NCBI RefSeq assembly: GCF_005765165.1
Contig: NZ_VCIW01000008.1
Span: 183,514 to 247,513, forward strand
Direction of reading: 5' to 3'
DNA: 64,000 nt
From: Paenibacillus antri
GTDB lineage: Bacteria; Bacillota; Bacilli; Paenibacillales; YIM-B00363
The notes under the pieces are model-generated. The model made no database searches and was not told the origin of the DNA. It saw only the letters and a program-made list of their open reading frames with translations. Shown piece after piece: positions 1 to 8,989 of the stretch (the first letter of the stretch is position 1; each line of letters begins with the position of its first letter). A program made the translations under genes and the position numbers.

Positions 1-365
1 TTATCGTACGTTTGCCGTACAAGTAAGTTGTCTAACCAAATTTGAGCTCTTTGTTCATCCCCATTTTTGATAAAGGCTTCGATCATCTGCTTGAAGTGTT
101 TGTGATACTTAAACTCTTCTTCGGCCGTTACCTCCAATGCTTGGTGGTAATAATCCGACGCCTCGCTCATTTCATTTTTCTTTTCGTGCATCATTCCTAA
201 ATAAATCAACCCGCTCGCGATTTCTTTTTTGGCGAAGGGTTGTTTTACTGCTTCTTTCATCGTTTCGATCGCTTTATTTCTTAGAGAAAGCAATTCATAA
301 AAACTCGCTCGGTCTACGTAATGCTCATATTTTCTAGGAGGTCTGACGAAAGAAAAGATCCCCAT
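1..365 (-). CDS. TPR-like protein, 3' end cut by the window edge
   Basis: The reading frame starts at ATG 365 (GGGGAGG six to seven bases upstream) and stays open to base 1, so at least 121 residues are present and the C-terminus is missing. The start reads MGIFSFVRPPRKYEHY. The rest is predicted all-helical with spaced aromatic and alanine positions (IYLGMMHEKKNEMSEASDYY), which looks like tetratricopeptide helix pairs. Such proteins usually bind peptides or partner proteins, as in the Rap and Npr families, but no DNA-binding domain is visible and I cannot assign a family. It is divergent from the secreted hydrolase at 574, leaving about 200 bases of shared upstream DNA. Confidence 0.6.
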   Translation of the reverse strand, partial: MGIFSFVRPPRKYEHYVDRASFYELLSLRNKAIETMKEAVKQPFAKKEIASGLIYLGMMHEKKNEMSEASDYYHQALEVTAEEEFKYHKHFKQMIEAFIKNGDEQRAQIWLDNLLVRQTYD

Positions 366-573
366 AAATGCCCTCCCCAAAGGCGTTTCGGCTACCTTTC
401 CTCAAATTTTGGGGAATTATTCTATGTGCAGACTTGCGGAGAACGCGCAAAAAATTGCGTGGAACGGGTCATTGTTTGCGCGCCGAGGAAGAGGCCTCTG
501 TTTTATGCTGAACTTCAGGCGCTCCTGTCCGAAGGATCGGACGCTAAACATATAAATCGTGGAGGAAACGCGT

Positions 574-1815
574 ATGAAAAAACTAGCAGTCGGTTTGACG
601 GCGGCGGTTGCCATTGTTTCGAGCGGGCTCGCCATCCCTGCGGAAGCCGCCGGCGACCCGGCGACGACAGAAATCAAGAAGGTGTCGGCCGCCCACGCGG
701 TCGCCTTACCCGACACCACCGGCGATTATCAAGTCGGAACTACCAATTTCGATTGGGTAGACTTGTCGAGGAAGGAATCGTTCACGCTTGTTCCCGACGA
801 TCACAGGGAGCTGATGGTTCAGGTATGGTATCCGATCGACAGCGTAGAGGGCTTTGAAAAGGAAACCTACATCCCCTCCCCCGCGAACGGAATCGAAAGC
901 GTGGCGGCAAGCCTCGGCATGGGCCCGCAATTCTCCGCCGTCAACGAGGTGGACACGGGGACGTATAAGGACGCCTTGTTGTCGGACGAGGAATCCAAGT
1001 ATCCGATCGTCCTGTTTTCGCACGGATTAGGCCGCGCCAGATGGGAATACCAATCGATTACTCGCGAGTTGGCCAGCCACGGCTATATCGTCTTCAGCAT
1101 AGATCATACGTACATGAACTTCGGAACCGAATTCAAAGACGGTCGATTCGTCCCGCTATCCCCGAGCCTCGTCCCCGATTTCAAGGCGATGGACGACTAC
1201 ATCAACCAAGTCTGGGTGAAGGACTTGCAGTTCGTCGTCCGGAAGCTGGCGGTGCTGAACCGAACGGAAAACAAGCTGAATTTAAAAAACAAGCTGGATC
1301 TCGCTAAAATCGCGGCGATCGGCCACTCCTTCGGAGGAGCGACGTCGGCGCGGGCGCTTCAGGTCGAACCGAAGATCAAGGCGGCCGTAAACATGGACGG
1401 CTCCTTCGTCGGTCTGTCGACGGAGAGCGGAGCCATGACCAAGCCGTTCGCGTTTCTGAAAACCGAGGCCCATGCGAAGGACTTGTCCGGGGAAAACGAA
1501 CTGCCGCCGACGCCGCCGGGCATGGATCCCCGGGTCATCGCAGACCAATTCAAGGAATACGCCGTCAGGTACGAGAAGGCGGTCGAAGGAGACGCTTACG
1601 ATATTACGATCGCCGGCACGACGCACTTCGATCATCTGAGCTTTACCGATCATCCCGTGTTGAAGCCCTATTACCAAGACGGCACCCCCTTCTTTGATAA
1701 CGGGAAGAACCCGAATGATTTTTACGAGCTCGCGAACAGCCTTCTTTTGTCTTTCCTAGATAAGCACCTCCGAGGCAAAAGCCCCACGTTATTCGACGCC
1801 GCGATCGTGCAATAG
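574..1815 (+). CDS. secreted alpha/beta hydrolase (PAF-acetylhydrolase/dienelactone-hydrolase type)
   Basis: This is a predicted secreted esterase or lipase-like hydrolase of 413 residues. The start is ATG 574, because GGAGG at 561-565 lies just upstream; the GTG at 559 would lie before that site. Residues 1-27 form a signal peptide ending AEAAG. The alpha/beta-hydrolase hallmarks are the oxyanion stretch PIVLFSHGLG (about 144-153), the nucleophile elbow GHSFGG with Ser252, an acidic VNMDGS near 276 and a likely catalytic His in TTHFDHLSF near 354. The overall pattern resembles PF03403 (platelet-activating-factor acetylhydrolase isoform II) proteins. The substrate is unknown. A strong hairpin follows the stop at 1839-1871. 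Confidence 0.85.
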   Translation: MKKLAVGLTAAVAIVSSGLAIPAEAAGDPATTEIKKVSAAHAVALPDTTGDYQVGTTNFDWVDLSRKESFTLVPDDHRELMVQVWYPIDSVEGFEKETYIPSPANGIESVAASLGMGPQFSAVNEVDTGTYKDALLSDEESKYPIVLFSHGLGRARWEYQSITRELASHGYIVFSIDHTYMNFGTEFKDGRFVPLSPSLVPDFKAMDDYINQVWVKDLQFVVRKLAVLNRTENKLNLKNKLDLAKIAAIGHSFGGATSARALQVEPKIKAAVNMDGSFVGLSTESGAMTKPFAFLKTEAHAKDLSGENELPPTPPGMDPRVIADQFKEYAVRYEKAVEGDAYDITIAGTTHFDHLSFTDHPVLKPYYQDGTPFFDNGKNPNDFYELANSLLLSFLDKHLRGKSPTLFDAAIVQ

Positions 1816-1838
1816 CGAATTGCGTGCTTGAACGTGCA

Positions 1839-1871
1839 CAGGGCGGCTCGGGTTATCCCGAAGCTGCCCTG
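1839..1871. terminator. bidirectional hairpin between convergent genes
   Basis: CAGGGCGGCTCGGG pairs with CCCGAAGCTGCCCTG around a TTAT loop, giving a stem of about 14 bp with one G-T pair. It lies between the convergent ends of the hydrolase (1815) and the minus-strand gene ending at 1888. No long T tract follows on either strand, so termination efficiency is uncertain. Confidence 0.6.
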
Positions 1872-1887
1872 CAGGCTCGTTCTTCCT

Positions 1888-2475
1888 CTACTTTTTTCTC
1901 CAAACATTTTTATAAAGGTCAGTAATCGTAAGCTTGGCTACGCCCTCTTCACTGTTACCTTCAGTCCGTTCGTCACTTAAGAAGAAAGCGAATGAAAAAC
2001 AGTCGCCATCCTTGTAGTTGATCCCGCACTGACCAGAGGATTGGGCATTGGACAGGTTACCGTCGTACTCGACAACCATCTTAGCTTGCGTCGACGTTGT
2101 GAAGGAATGATCGTTAATCGTCTCGTGGTACGCTCCTGAAACGAGCGTAGCTCCCGATAAAGCATACTTGCCGCTTGATCTAAAACCGATATCGTATCCG
2201 CCGTTTTGCGTCGTTTGGAGCCACGAGACGTATATGCGATGGTCTCCGTCATTATAGATCTCTTTACCGAGATTACTTTCAATATCGGACAAATCAACTT
2301 CCATCGAATACTCGCCTTCGATAAGATGACCCGTTTTATCCGTGAATTTTTCCGCGTTGTTAACAATATAAGCCATCCCATCCGTCCATAAGCCGAGTAG
2401 CCCCGAGGACCAGGCGACTGCCCCTATAACTACTAAAAGAAGGACACTTGCGTAGGGTTTTATTTTATCCTTCAT
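1888..2475 (-). CDS. membrane-anchored protein of unknown function
   Basis: The protein has 195 residues and starts at ATG 2475, six bases after AGGAGGGGG; the upstream GTG-type extension would bury that site. The N-terminus MKDKIKPY is followed by one hydrophobic segment (residues 8-30, ASVLLLVVIGAVAW), so the protein is probably anchored with an outside domain. The rest is polar, with alternating strand-like segments and a Cys pair (CGINYKDGDC near 150-160). I recognise no family. It is convergent with the secreted hydrolase and divergent from the ArsR-type regulator at 2709, with no operon partner. Confidence 0.65.
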   Translation of the reverse strand: MKDKIKPYASVLLLVVIGAVAWSSGLLGLWTDGMAYIVNNAEKFTDKTGHLIEGEYSMEVDLSDIESNLGKEIYNDGDHRIYVSWLQTTQNGGYDIGFRSSGKYALSGATLVSGAYHETINDHSFTTSTQAKMVVEYDGNLSNAQSSGQCGINYKDGDCFSFAFFLSDERTEGNSEEGVAKLTITDLYKNVWRKK

Positions 2476-2708
2476 GGCTATCCCCCTCCTGTCGCGCACT
2501 TCTCGAATCGTCGATTCGTCTCCTATACGATTCCAATGACTGGAAAGTTGCGCTCTTCAACGCGAAAGAACGCCGCCAGTCCCTGTCGAATCGAATTCGG
2601 CGGGGAGCGGCGGCGCTCATTGAATTAATACGTCAATTAAATACATTTGATTTTCATTAACCCAATCCTCTACAATAAGATCAAAATCTCTCGAAGGAGA
2701 GGATTCTC

Positions 2709-3620
2709 TTGATCAAAGCTTCCGCGGACCCGCAGTGGCTCCCGCTTTACGACGCGTTGGCCAGCGACGTCCGGCTGCATATCATTCGCATGCTGTCCGA
2801 GCAATCGATGAATAACAAGGATCTCGCGGAGCGATTGGGCCTTAGCGGCGCGATCGTCTCGATGCACGTCAAGAAGCTGCAGGCGGCCGGCATCGTCACC
2901 TCCGCGATGGTGCGCAAGGACGGCGGCACGCACAAGATGAACGCTCTCGCCGTGCCCGGCGTCGAAGTCCTGTTCCCGCACGTCCGGCAGGAAACGAGAA
3001 CGTTCCACGAAGTCGTCGTTCCCGTCGGCCATTACAACGATCACGAAGTGTATCCGACCTGCGGACTCGCGACGACCAGCAAAATGATCGGCCAATTCGA
3101 CGACCCGCGCTTCTTCCTCGATCCCGAGCGCGTGCAGGCAAGCATTCTATGGTTCGGCCGCGGATTCGTGGAGTATCGGCTGCCGAACTTCCTGCTCTCC
3201 TCGCAGCAGCTCGAAGAAATCGAGATTTCGCTGGAGATCGGGTCGGAGGCGCCCGGCGTCAACCGGGATTGGCCGTCGGACATCACCTTCTCTCTCAACC
3301 AGAAGGAGCTCGGCGTATGGACGAGCCCGGGCGACTCCGGCGAAGGCCGAGGCGCGTTGACGCCGGCATGGTGGACGGACCAAGTCAATCAATACGGCTT
3401 TCTCAAGCTCATCCAGATTCGAGAAGACGGCACCTACCTGGACGGGCAGCGCATGTCCGCGGTCGGGCTGCACGACTTGGCCGTGCAGCGCAATCAGTGG
3501 ACGCTCCGTCTGGAAGTGAAGGAAGATGCCGCGCACGTCGGCGGACTGACGCTGTACGGAGCCGGATTCGGCAACTACAATCAGGACATCGTCTTCCGCA
3601 CGTATTATCGATCGATGTAA
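2709..3620 (+). CDS. ArsR-type regulator with a large C-terminal domain
   Basis: This is a transcription regulator of 303 residues. The start is TTG 2709, preceded by AAGGAGAGG at the right distance. Residues 10-75 form a winged helix of ArsR type: LYDALASDVRLHIIRMLSE, then a recognition region LGLSGAIVSMHVKKLQAAG. The remaining roughly 220 residues are beta-rich with many Trp/Gly turns (WFGRGFVEYRLP, DITFSLNQKELGVW) and are probably a ligand-binding jelly-roll; classical metal-sensing Cys motifs are absent. It lies 290 bases from a GH51 arabinofuranosidase that faces it, so control by arabinose-containing sugars is a reasonable inference. Confidence 0.8.
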   Translation: MIKASADPQWLPLYDALASDVRLHIIRMLSEQSMNNKDLAERLGLSGAIVSMHVKKLQAAGIVTSAMVRKDGGTHKMNALAVPGVEVLFPHVRQETRTFHEVVVPVGHYNDHEVYPTCGLATTSKMIGQFDDPRFFLDPERVQASILWFGRGFVEYRLPNFLLSSQQLEEIEISLEIGSEAPGVNRDWPSDITFSLNQKELGVWTSPGDSGEGRGALTPAWWTDQVNQYGFLKLIQIREDGTYLDGQRMSAVGLHDLAVQRNQWTLRLEVKEDAAHVGGLTLYGAGFGNYNQDIVFRTYYRSM

Positions 3621-3624
3621 GCCT

Positions 3625-3915
3625 CTAAGCGTACGTCTCCCACTCGGCCCCGCCCGGCAGCGGGCAGCGCTTCTCCTTCAGCTTCGCCGTAATTCGGACC
3701 AAGCAGCCGCACGCGACGCACGTATGTCCGTCGATCAGCTTCGGACAAGCGCGGCAGCGCGCCAGACGTTCCTCGTAAACCGCATCCGGCACGCAGTAGA
3801 CGCTCCCGGGCCGAAACATCGGCGAGGAGAGGATCTTATCGATCCTCTCCTCGGTCACGCGAAAGTCGCTCCGGCACCCTTTGCAGTCTCGATCCGCCTC
3901 ATTCCCCGCCCTCAT
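3625..3915 (-). CDS. small Cys-rich protein (DUF6171-like)
   Basis: This is a 96-residue protein with cysteine pairs that look like a small zinc site: CKGC near 12-15, then CRACPKL, and CVACGCLV, plus a late RCPLPGG. The spacing resembles Paenibacillus proteins annotated as DUF6171, but I make that match from memory only. Its start overlaps the last 4 bases of the arabinofuranosidase gene (ATGA at 3912-3915), so translation is probably coupled and it is the second gene of that operon. Its role is unknown. Confidence 0.7.
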   Translation of the reverse strand: MRAGNEADRDCKGCRSDFRVTEERIDKILSSPMFRPGSVYCVPDAVYEERLARCRACPKLIDGHTCVACGCLVRITAKLKEKRCPLPGGAEWETYA

Positions 3916-5405
3916 CGGTCGGCGATCAGCTCCAGTACCGTAACGGACATCGGGGGCACGGTCGCCGCGAGCGCGTTCCCTTCGATCGTGAAATCGGCGA
4001 ACGGCTTCGGCGCCACTCGCTCCGGCGAATCGAACGTATTATGCCCGTCGATTCGGTCCGCGGTCAGCGTCTTGCCGCTCGCGCTTACGTTCCCTTCCGC
4101 CAAGCCCCGCAGTTCGATGCGGACGCTCGCGCCCGCCTGATGATCCAGATTGCACAGGCTCACATGAATGCGCCCCTCCGCGTCGCGCGAAGCGGAAACG
4201 GAGACGTGAGGCAGTTCGTTCGCGCCGCCTCCGATCGTCCCGATCCTCTCGTGCGTATCCAGCAGCTCCGCGTCATGATGCACCTTGAACATCTCGAAGA
4301 CGTGATAGGTCGGCGTCAGCAGCATCTTCTCGCCTTCCGTCAAGACGACCGCCTGCAGGACGTTCACCAGCTGCGCGATGTTCGCCATCCGAACGCGGTC
4401 GCAGTGCCGATGGAAGATGTGCAGTGTCATGCCCGCCACGAGCGCGTCGCGGATCGTATTTTGCTGATACAGGAAGCCCGGATTCGTGCCCGGCTCCACG
4501 TCGTACCACGTGCCCCATTCGTCCACGATCAGACCGATTCGCTTGTCCGGATCGTATTGATCCATGATCGCCGAATGTCTCGAGATCAATTCCTCCATGT
4601 GCATCGCCTTCTTCAAGGTGACGCTCCATTCTTCTTCGCTAAAGCCGGTCGCCGGCCCCTTCTCCGCCCAGGTGCCCGGGAGGGTGTAGTAGTGCAGCGT
4701 GATCGAATCCATGAACCGGCCCGCCTGCTTCATCAGCGTCTCCATCCAATGATAGTCGCCCTCGCTCGGACCGCACGCGATCTTATGAATGCGGTTATCG
4801 CCGTAATTCCGGACGTACGTCTGGAATTGACGGTACAAGTCCGCGTAATATTCCGGCCGCATATTGCCGCCGCAGCCCCAGTTTTCGTTGCCGACGCCGA
4901 AGTATTTCACCTTCCACGGCGCCTCCCTGCCGTTCGTCTTCCGCAGCTCCGCCATCGGCGACACGCCGTCGAACGTCAAGTACTCCACCCATTCGGACAT
5001 CTCCTGCACCGTTCCGCTCCCGACGTTGCCGTTAATGTACGGCTCGCAGCCGAGCAGCTCGCACAGCATCATGAACTCGTGCGTGCCGAAATGATTGTTT
5101 TCGACGACGCCGCCCCAGTGGGTATTGATCATGCGCTTGCGCTGCTCCCGCGGCCCGATGCCGTCCTTCCAATGATATTCGTCGGCGAAGCAGCCGCCCG
5201 GCCAACGCAGGACGGGAATCTTCATCCGCCGCAGCGCGTCCAGGACGTCGTTGCGAATCCCGTTCGTATTCGGGATGGGCGAGTCCTCCCCGACCCACAG
5301 CCCTTCGTAGATACAGCGCCCGAGATGCTCCGAGAAGTGGCCGTAAATATTGCGGTCGATCACGCCTCTCGGCCGATCCGCGTGGATCACGACTTGATTG
5401 GTCAT
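3912..5405 (-). CDS. abfA: alpha-L-arabinofuranosidase, GH51
   Basis: This enzyme removes terminal alpha-L-arabinofuranosyl groups from arabinan and arabinoxylan oligosaccharides, and is cytoplasmic because no signal peptide is present. It has 497 residues counted from ATG 5405; ATG 5414, closer to the GGGAGAGGGG site, is also possible. The N-terminal signature [16 protein letters not shown] is typical of bacterial GH51. The acid/base is Glu174 in [11 protein letters not shown] and the nucleophile is Glu296 in [10 protein letters not shown]. The (beta/alpha)8 domain is followed by a short beta domain ending in [10 protein letters not shown]. It overlaps the DUF6171-like gene downstream and faces the ArsR-type regulator at 2709. 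A terminator-like hairpin lies in its leader region. Confidence 0.95.
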   Translation of the reverse strand: MTNQVVIHADRPRGVIDRNIYGHFSEHLGRCIYEGLWVGEDSPIPNTNGIRNDVLDALRRMKIPVLRWPGGCFADEYHWKDGIGPREQRKRMINTHWGGVVENNHFGTHEFMMLCELLGCEPYINGNVGSGTVQEMSEWVEYLTFDGVSPMAELRKTNGREAPWKVKYFGVGNENWGCGGNMRPEYYADLYRQFQTYVRNYGDNRIHKIACGPSEGDYHWMETLMKQAGRFMDSITLHYYTLPGTWAEKGPATGFSEEEWSVTLKKAMHMEELISRHSAIMDQYDPDKRIGLIVDEWGTWYDVEPGTNPGFLYQQNTIRDALVAGMTLHIFHRHCDRVRMANIAQLVNVLQAVVLTEGEKMLLTPTYHVFEMFKVHHDAELLDTHERIGTIGGGANELPHVSVSASRDAEGRIHVSLCNLDHQAGASVRIELRGLAEGNVSASGKTLTADRIDGHNTFDSPERVAPKPFADFTIEGNALAATVPPMSVTVLELIADR

Positions 5406-5536
5406 TGCGATCATTCCCCTCTCCCAAAGAATTAACACTGATATTAATCGTCTTCATAAACCATTAATTCATCTTCTATATTAATAGACAATTGTAGACT
5501 TCGCAATCCGTAATCGGATCATGCAGCAAAAGGAAA

Positions 5537-5570
5537 CAGCCTTCTTCGGCGGACTGCCGAACGAAGGCTG
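5537..5570 (-). promoter_or_regulatory. terminator-like hairpin upstream of abfA
   Basis: On the minus strand CAGCCTTCGTTCGGC pairs with GCCGAAGAAGGCTG and is followed by TTTCCTTTT, as in an intrinsic terminator. No minus-strand gene ends just before it: the next gene upstream, at 5689, lies on the plus strand. It therefore either ends antisense transcription from the 7.5 kb side or acts in the abfA leader as an attenuator. Confidence 0.45.
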
Positions 5571-5688
5571 CTTCTGACGGAACCCGAGCCGATTCGACAC
5601 GATGTCGAACCTTCGGGGTTTTTCTTCCTTGTCACTTCTATCAAATCCTCAGTATGATGATTGTATTCTATGGGAAAGGATGGTTGTC

Positions 5689-5895
5689 GTGCAAAAGCTA
5701 TCGAACCAAGCGTTGTTGGACGCCTACCATTACATCGCCAAGGGGGAACGACCGTTTCGCGAAGAGTTTTTTTCGGCCGTCTGCAAGGAACTCGCATCCC
5801 GAGGCATCCTCTTCCAGGGTAACGCGGAAGCCGCGAAGGAGGGAATTCGTAACGTCATGTGTCCGACGCAGGGAATCCAATTCAACGCCGGCTAA
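5689..5895 (+). CDS. sda: Sda-like sporulation antikinase
   Basis: This is a 68-residue protein counted from GTG 5689, which has GGGAAAGG about eight bases upstream; ATG 5680 would sit on that site. The N-terminal helix reads QKLSNQALLDAYHYIAKG and the second helix FREEFFSAVCKELASRGI. This matches the helical hairpin of Sda, whose B. subtilis member begins with LSDELL and blocks autophosphorylation of KinA-type kinases when replication is disturbed. The tail of about 25 residues is longer than in B. subtilis Sda. It is convergent with a PAS-PAS histidine kinase whose gene ends 11 bases away. Confidence 0.55.
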   Translation: MQKLSNQALLDAYHYIAKGERPFREEFFSAVCKELASRGILFQGNAEAAKEGIRNVMCPTQGIQFNAG

Positions 5896-5906
5896 TCGTA
5901 CCATGC

Positions 5907-7370
5907 TCAACGGGGGAGACGGATCGTGACGACCGTTCCGTTTCCTACCTTGCTTTCGAATTTCATTTCGCCCCCGTGCTCCTGAACGATTTTATGGCAG
6001 ATCATGAGCCCCAGACCCGTCCCGTGCTCCTTGGTCGTATAGAACGGGTCTCCCAGCTTCCCCAGCGCTTCCTCGTCGATGCCCGGGCCTTCGTCCGCGA
6101 AGCGAATCGTAACATGCCCCGCTTCCTTCCCGGCGGCGACACGCAAATTCCCGCCGTTCGGCATCGCCTCGATCGCATTCTTCATCACGTTCAAGAACAC
6201 CTGCTTCAACTGATTGTCGTCGCACCGAATTTCGGGAATGTCGCCGTCGCATTCGAGATGAAGCGTCACGTCGTTCAACGCGGCGTGGGATTGCACGAGC
6301 GGGAACAAGGCGTCGAACAACGTCTCCAGCCGATGCCGCCTGTACTCCGAGGGGACGGGCTTCGCCAGCTGCATGAACTCGTTGACGATGTAGTTGATTC
6401 GCTTCAGCTCCGTCTCCATGATCGCGCAGTAGGCTTGATTGCCGTCGAACTTTTCCCTTAACAGCTGATTGAAGCCGATGAGAGCGGTCAACGGATTTCG
6501 GATTTCATGAGCGACGCCGGCCGCCATCTGTCCGATGACCGACAGCTTCTCGGACTTCCGTAAAGACTGCTCCCTCCGAATTCGCTCCGTTATGTCTCGA
6601 ATCGTCGTTTGGTACACCTTGCGGTCCAATAAGGAAAAGGTTTCCCCGCTCGAAGCTTCCCCCTCGAACACGTCTCCGTCGCACCGAATGAACGACAGAG
6701 TGACCAACTCCAACCCGCCGCTCGATTGCCCCGCCGCGATAAACCGATCGCTCGTCTGCAGGTGGAAATCCGGATGGATAAAGTCGAGTATCGATCTGCC
6801 GACCACTTGCTCCGGGCCCTGGGCCCGAAGCAATCGGATCCCCGCATCGTTCGCGTAGACGATGATGCCTTCGCTGTGGACGAAGATCGCCTCCGGAACC
6901 GACTTCAGCAGCTGGCGGTAGCGCAGTTCGCTCTCCCGGAGCGATACCTCCGCCTTCTTCCGCTCCGTAATGTCCCTGCACAACAATTGAACGGCCGGCT
7001 CGCCTTTATACTGGATCGGCACGGCTCGAACCTCCGCGGTGACGACTCTTCCGTCGCGGCGAACCCACTTTTTCTCCATAATGTCCGTAGGCTTTCCGTA
7101 TTCGAACGTTGGACCGCCCGGTTCCATGATCGACGGTCCGACGTCCGGCGACCAGAGGAAATCCGCGAGTCGTCTCCCGATCGCCGCTTCCGCGTTCGGG
7201 GCTCCGATCATCTCGGCTCCGGCAGCATTCGTGTACACCACGATTTCGTTGCTGTACACCAGAATCGGTTCCGGGGAAAATTCGACGAGCTGCTTATACT
7301 GTTCGTTCGTGAACCCGATCTCCCCGCCGGACGCCCGCTTCTTGCCCGGCCTCTTCTCTCTTCTATCCAT
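5907..7370 (-). CDS. cytoplasmic PAS-PAS sensor histidine kinase (sporulation-kinase type)
   Basis: This is a 487-residue kinase with no transmembrane segment. Two PAS domains (about 25-140 and 150-265, each ending in DITER) lead to a HisKA domain with phospho-accepting His288 in MAAGVAHEIRNPLTAL. The HATPase domain carries an N box (NVMKNAIEAMP), a G1 box (DEGPGID), and F and G2 boxes (PFYTTKEHGTGLGLMI). Soluble multi-PAS kinases of this kind feed the Spo0F phosphorelay in Bacillus (KinA, KinE). No response regulator is adjacent, which suits an orphan sporulation kinase. The Sda-like gene facing it supports that reading, as Sda binds the HisKA region of such kinases. Confidence 0.9.
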   Translation of the reverse strand: MDRREKRPGKKRASGGEIGFTNEQYKQLVEFSPEPILVYSNEIVVYTNAAGAEMIGAPNAEAAIGRRLADFLWSPDVGPSIMEPGGPTFEYGKPTDIMEKKWVRRDGRVVTAEVRAVPIQYKGEPAVQLLCRDITERKKAEVSLRESELRYRQLLKSVPEAIFVHSEGIIVYANDAGIRLLRAQGPEQVVGRSILDFIHPDFHLQTSDRFIAAGQSSGGLELVTLSFIRCDGDVFEGEASSGETFSLLDRKVYQTTIRDITERIRREQSLRKSEKLSVIGQMAAGVAHEIRNPLTALIGFNQLLREKFDGNQAYCAIMETELKRINYIVNEFMQLAKPVPSEYRRHRLETLFDALFPLVQSHAALNDVTLHLECDGDIPEIRCDDNQLKQVFLNVMKNAIEAMPNGGNLRVAAGKEAGHVTIRFADEGPGIDEEALGKLGDPFYTTKEHGTGLGLMICHKIVQEHGGEMKFESKVGNGTVVTIRLPR

Positions 7371-7460
7371 GGAGTTCCCCCGCAGTCGCGTCCTCGTTCC
7401 AAGCTTACCCTACCCATGTATATATTACCTGCGCGGTCGGTTGTCAATCTAAAAATCTAG

Positions 7461-7493
7461 AAAAAGAGGCTCCCGACCGCGGCCGAGAACCTC
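7461..7493 (-). terminator. intrinsic terminator after the aldolase gene
   Basis: On the minus strand GAGGTTCTCGGCC pairs with GGTCGGGAGCCTC (13 pairs, three of them G-T) and is followed by TTTTTC. It lies 12 bases past the end of the class II aldolase gene at 7505. Confidence 0.8.
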
Positions 7494-7504
7494 TCTATGA
7501 AAAT

Positions 7505-8791
7505 CTATAAGTTGAAAGCGACTTCCAGCTCCCGGATCCGGCCCTCATCGATGTGGACGATATCGCCGAGCGCTTTCGCCGCAAGGATCGATTTGGCGCT
7601 GTACTCCGCCACTTCCAGACGGTCGAACGCGCTGAGCAGTCCTTGGCCGGTAACGATAACGCAATTGTTTCGCACGATGGCGATCGGGGTATCCTTCGTC
7701 ATGCGGGACGCCGTCGCCTCAGGATCGCGATAGACCGCGTCGAAAGCCAGCTTCGGCGCGCCGCGAAGCAAGATATAGCTTTCCGGGATCGTACGGGAAT
7801 CGAAGGGCGCGTCGGTGACGGCGAACGCCATAATATTCGGCGGGTGCGCGATGACGATGGAGCCGACATGGGGCTGAAGGCGGTAGATCGCCTCGTGCAG
7901 CAGCAACGACTTGCTCGGGATTTTCCCTTCCTCCACCCTCCCGTCCTGGACGGCAACGAAATCTTCGGGCTCCATATACTTCCGGTCTTTGCCGAAAGGT
8001 GTAATTAGGAAACCATTGCCTTCCAGGCGTTGAGAGAAGGTGCCCTGGGTGCTGGTGAACAATCCCTGGTCGTATGCCCGGCGAATGAGCCCGCACATGT
8101 CCTGCCGCGCTTTCCTCTCTTCGGAAGAGACGAACGCGGGCGCGAACGTAGGAAGCCGGGGCTGCCCCTCGCTTCGGACGATGTCGAAGTCCTCGTCGGT
8201 CAGCGGCGCCGGCGTTCCGAGGCGGCGAGCCTCGATTTCCAGGCGGGCGCAGAAGTCGAGCGTCTCGAACATGCGGAACGCCTGGAACAGGTCGGTCGAG
8301 CCGACCACGACGCCGTGATTTTCCAGCATGACCGTGTCGATCCCCTCCGCGAACACCGCCGCGATGTTCCTTCCGAGCTCCTCGCTGCCGGGAAGCGCAT
8401 AGGGCGCCATTCCGATCCTTCCGCAAATTTGCCGTTCGTTGGGGAGCAGCCTCGTATCCGGAATGCGCCGAACGATGCTGAACGATACTAACGCCGGCGG
8501 GTGTGCATGAACGATGGCCGCCAGGTCGTCGCGGGCTTCGTAAATCAGCCGATGGAACGGGAATTCGCTGGAAGGTCTATGGATGCCCTCGACCGTGCCG
8601 TCCGCTTTCACGCATACCATGTCGTCCCGCGTCAGCGCGCCCTTATCGACGCCGGCCGGCGTAATCCAGATGTCCCCGTTGCGATCCTTCACCGACAGGT
8701 TGCCGCCGGACGTCGTCGTCATGCCGTACCGATAGATGCGTTGGATGAACAGCAACAGCTGATCCGCCGGGTGCATGAATTCGATCTTCAT
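7505..8791 (-). CDS. tandem class II aldolase/adducin-domain protein
   Basis: The protein has 428 residues and starts at ATG 8791, after GAGGAGAAG. It contains two class II aldolase folds. The first (about 1-200) keeps TTTSGGNLSV, an acidic SSEFPFH, the zinc pair HAH (His95, His97) and a later ENHGVVVG His. The second (about 220-420) has the same layout but reads VIAHPPN where the first reads VHAHPPA, and RNNCVIVTG where the first has ENHG, so two of its three zinc histidines are lost. Relatives are L-fuculose- or L-rhamnulose-phosphate aldolases and ribulose-5-phosphate 4-epimerases. The substrate cannot be read from the sequence. A terminator follows directly. Confidence 0.85.
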   Translation of the reverse strand: MKIEFMHPADQLLLFIQRIYRYGMTTTSGGNLSVKDRNGDIWITPAGVDKGALTRDDMVCVKADGTVEGIHRPSSEFPFHRLIYEARDDLAAIVHAHPPALVSFSIVRRIPDTRLLPNERQICGRIGMAPYALPGSEELGRNIAAVFAEGIDTVMLENHGVVVGSTDLFQAFRMFETLDFCARLEIEARRLGTPAPLTDEDFDIVRSEGQPRLPTFAPAFVSSEERKARQDMCGLIRRAYDQGLFTSTQGTFSQRLEGNGFLITPFGKDRKYMEPEDFVAVQDGRVEEGKIPSKSLLLHEAIYRLQPHVGSIVIAHPPNIMAFAVTDAPFDSRTIPESYILLRGAPKLAFDAVYRDPEATASRMTKDTPIAIVRNNCVIVTGQGLLSAFDRLEVAEYSAKSILAAKALGDIVHIDEGRIRELEVAFNL

Positions 8792-8989
8792 TTTCTTCTC
8801 CTCGATTCGCCCGATTATTTTTGTTTGTCTTTGCTTATCTGTATTATAGCGAATCGACCGATCGAACAGGGAGACAATGATCACACAAAGAGCCGAGGCC
8901 GATGGAGCTAGTTCTATACGATTTCCTTGCAAGCGCCCAAGAACTCTCCCGATCCTTGAATATAACTGAATTAAAAAAGGTGAGAACAT

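Noticed and set aside
4041..5435. Open plus-strand frame of 464 codons opposite the arabinofuranosidase
   Set aside because: Composition (Arg, His, Val rich) and lack of motifs mark it as an antisense shadow.
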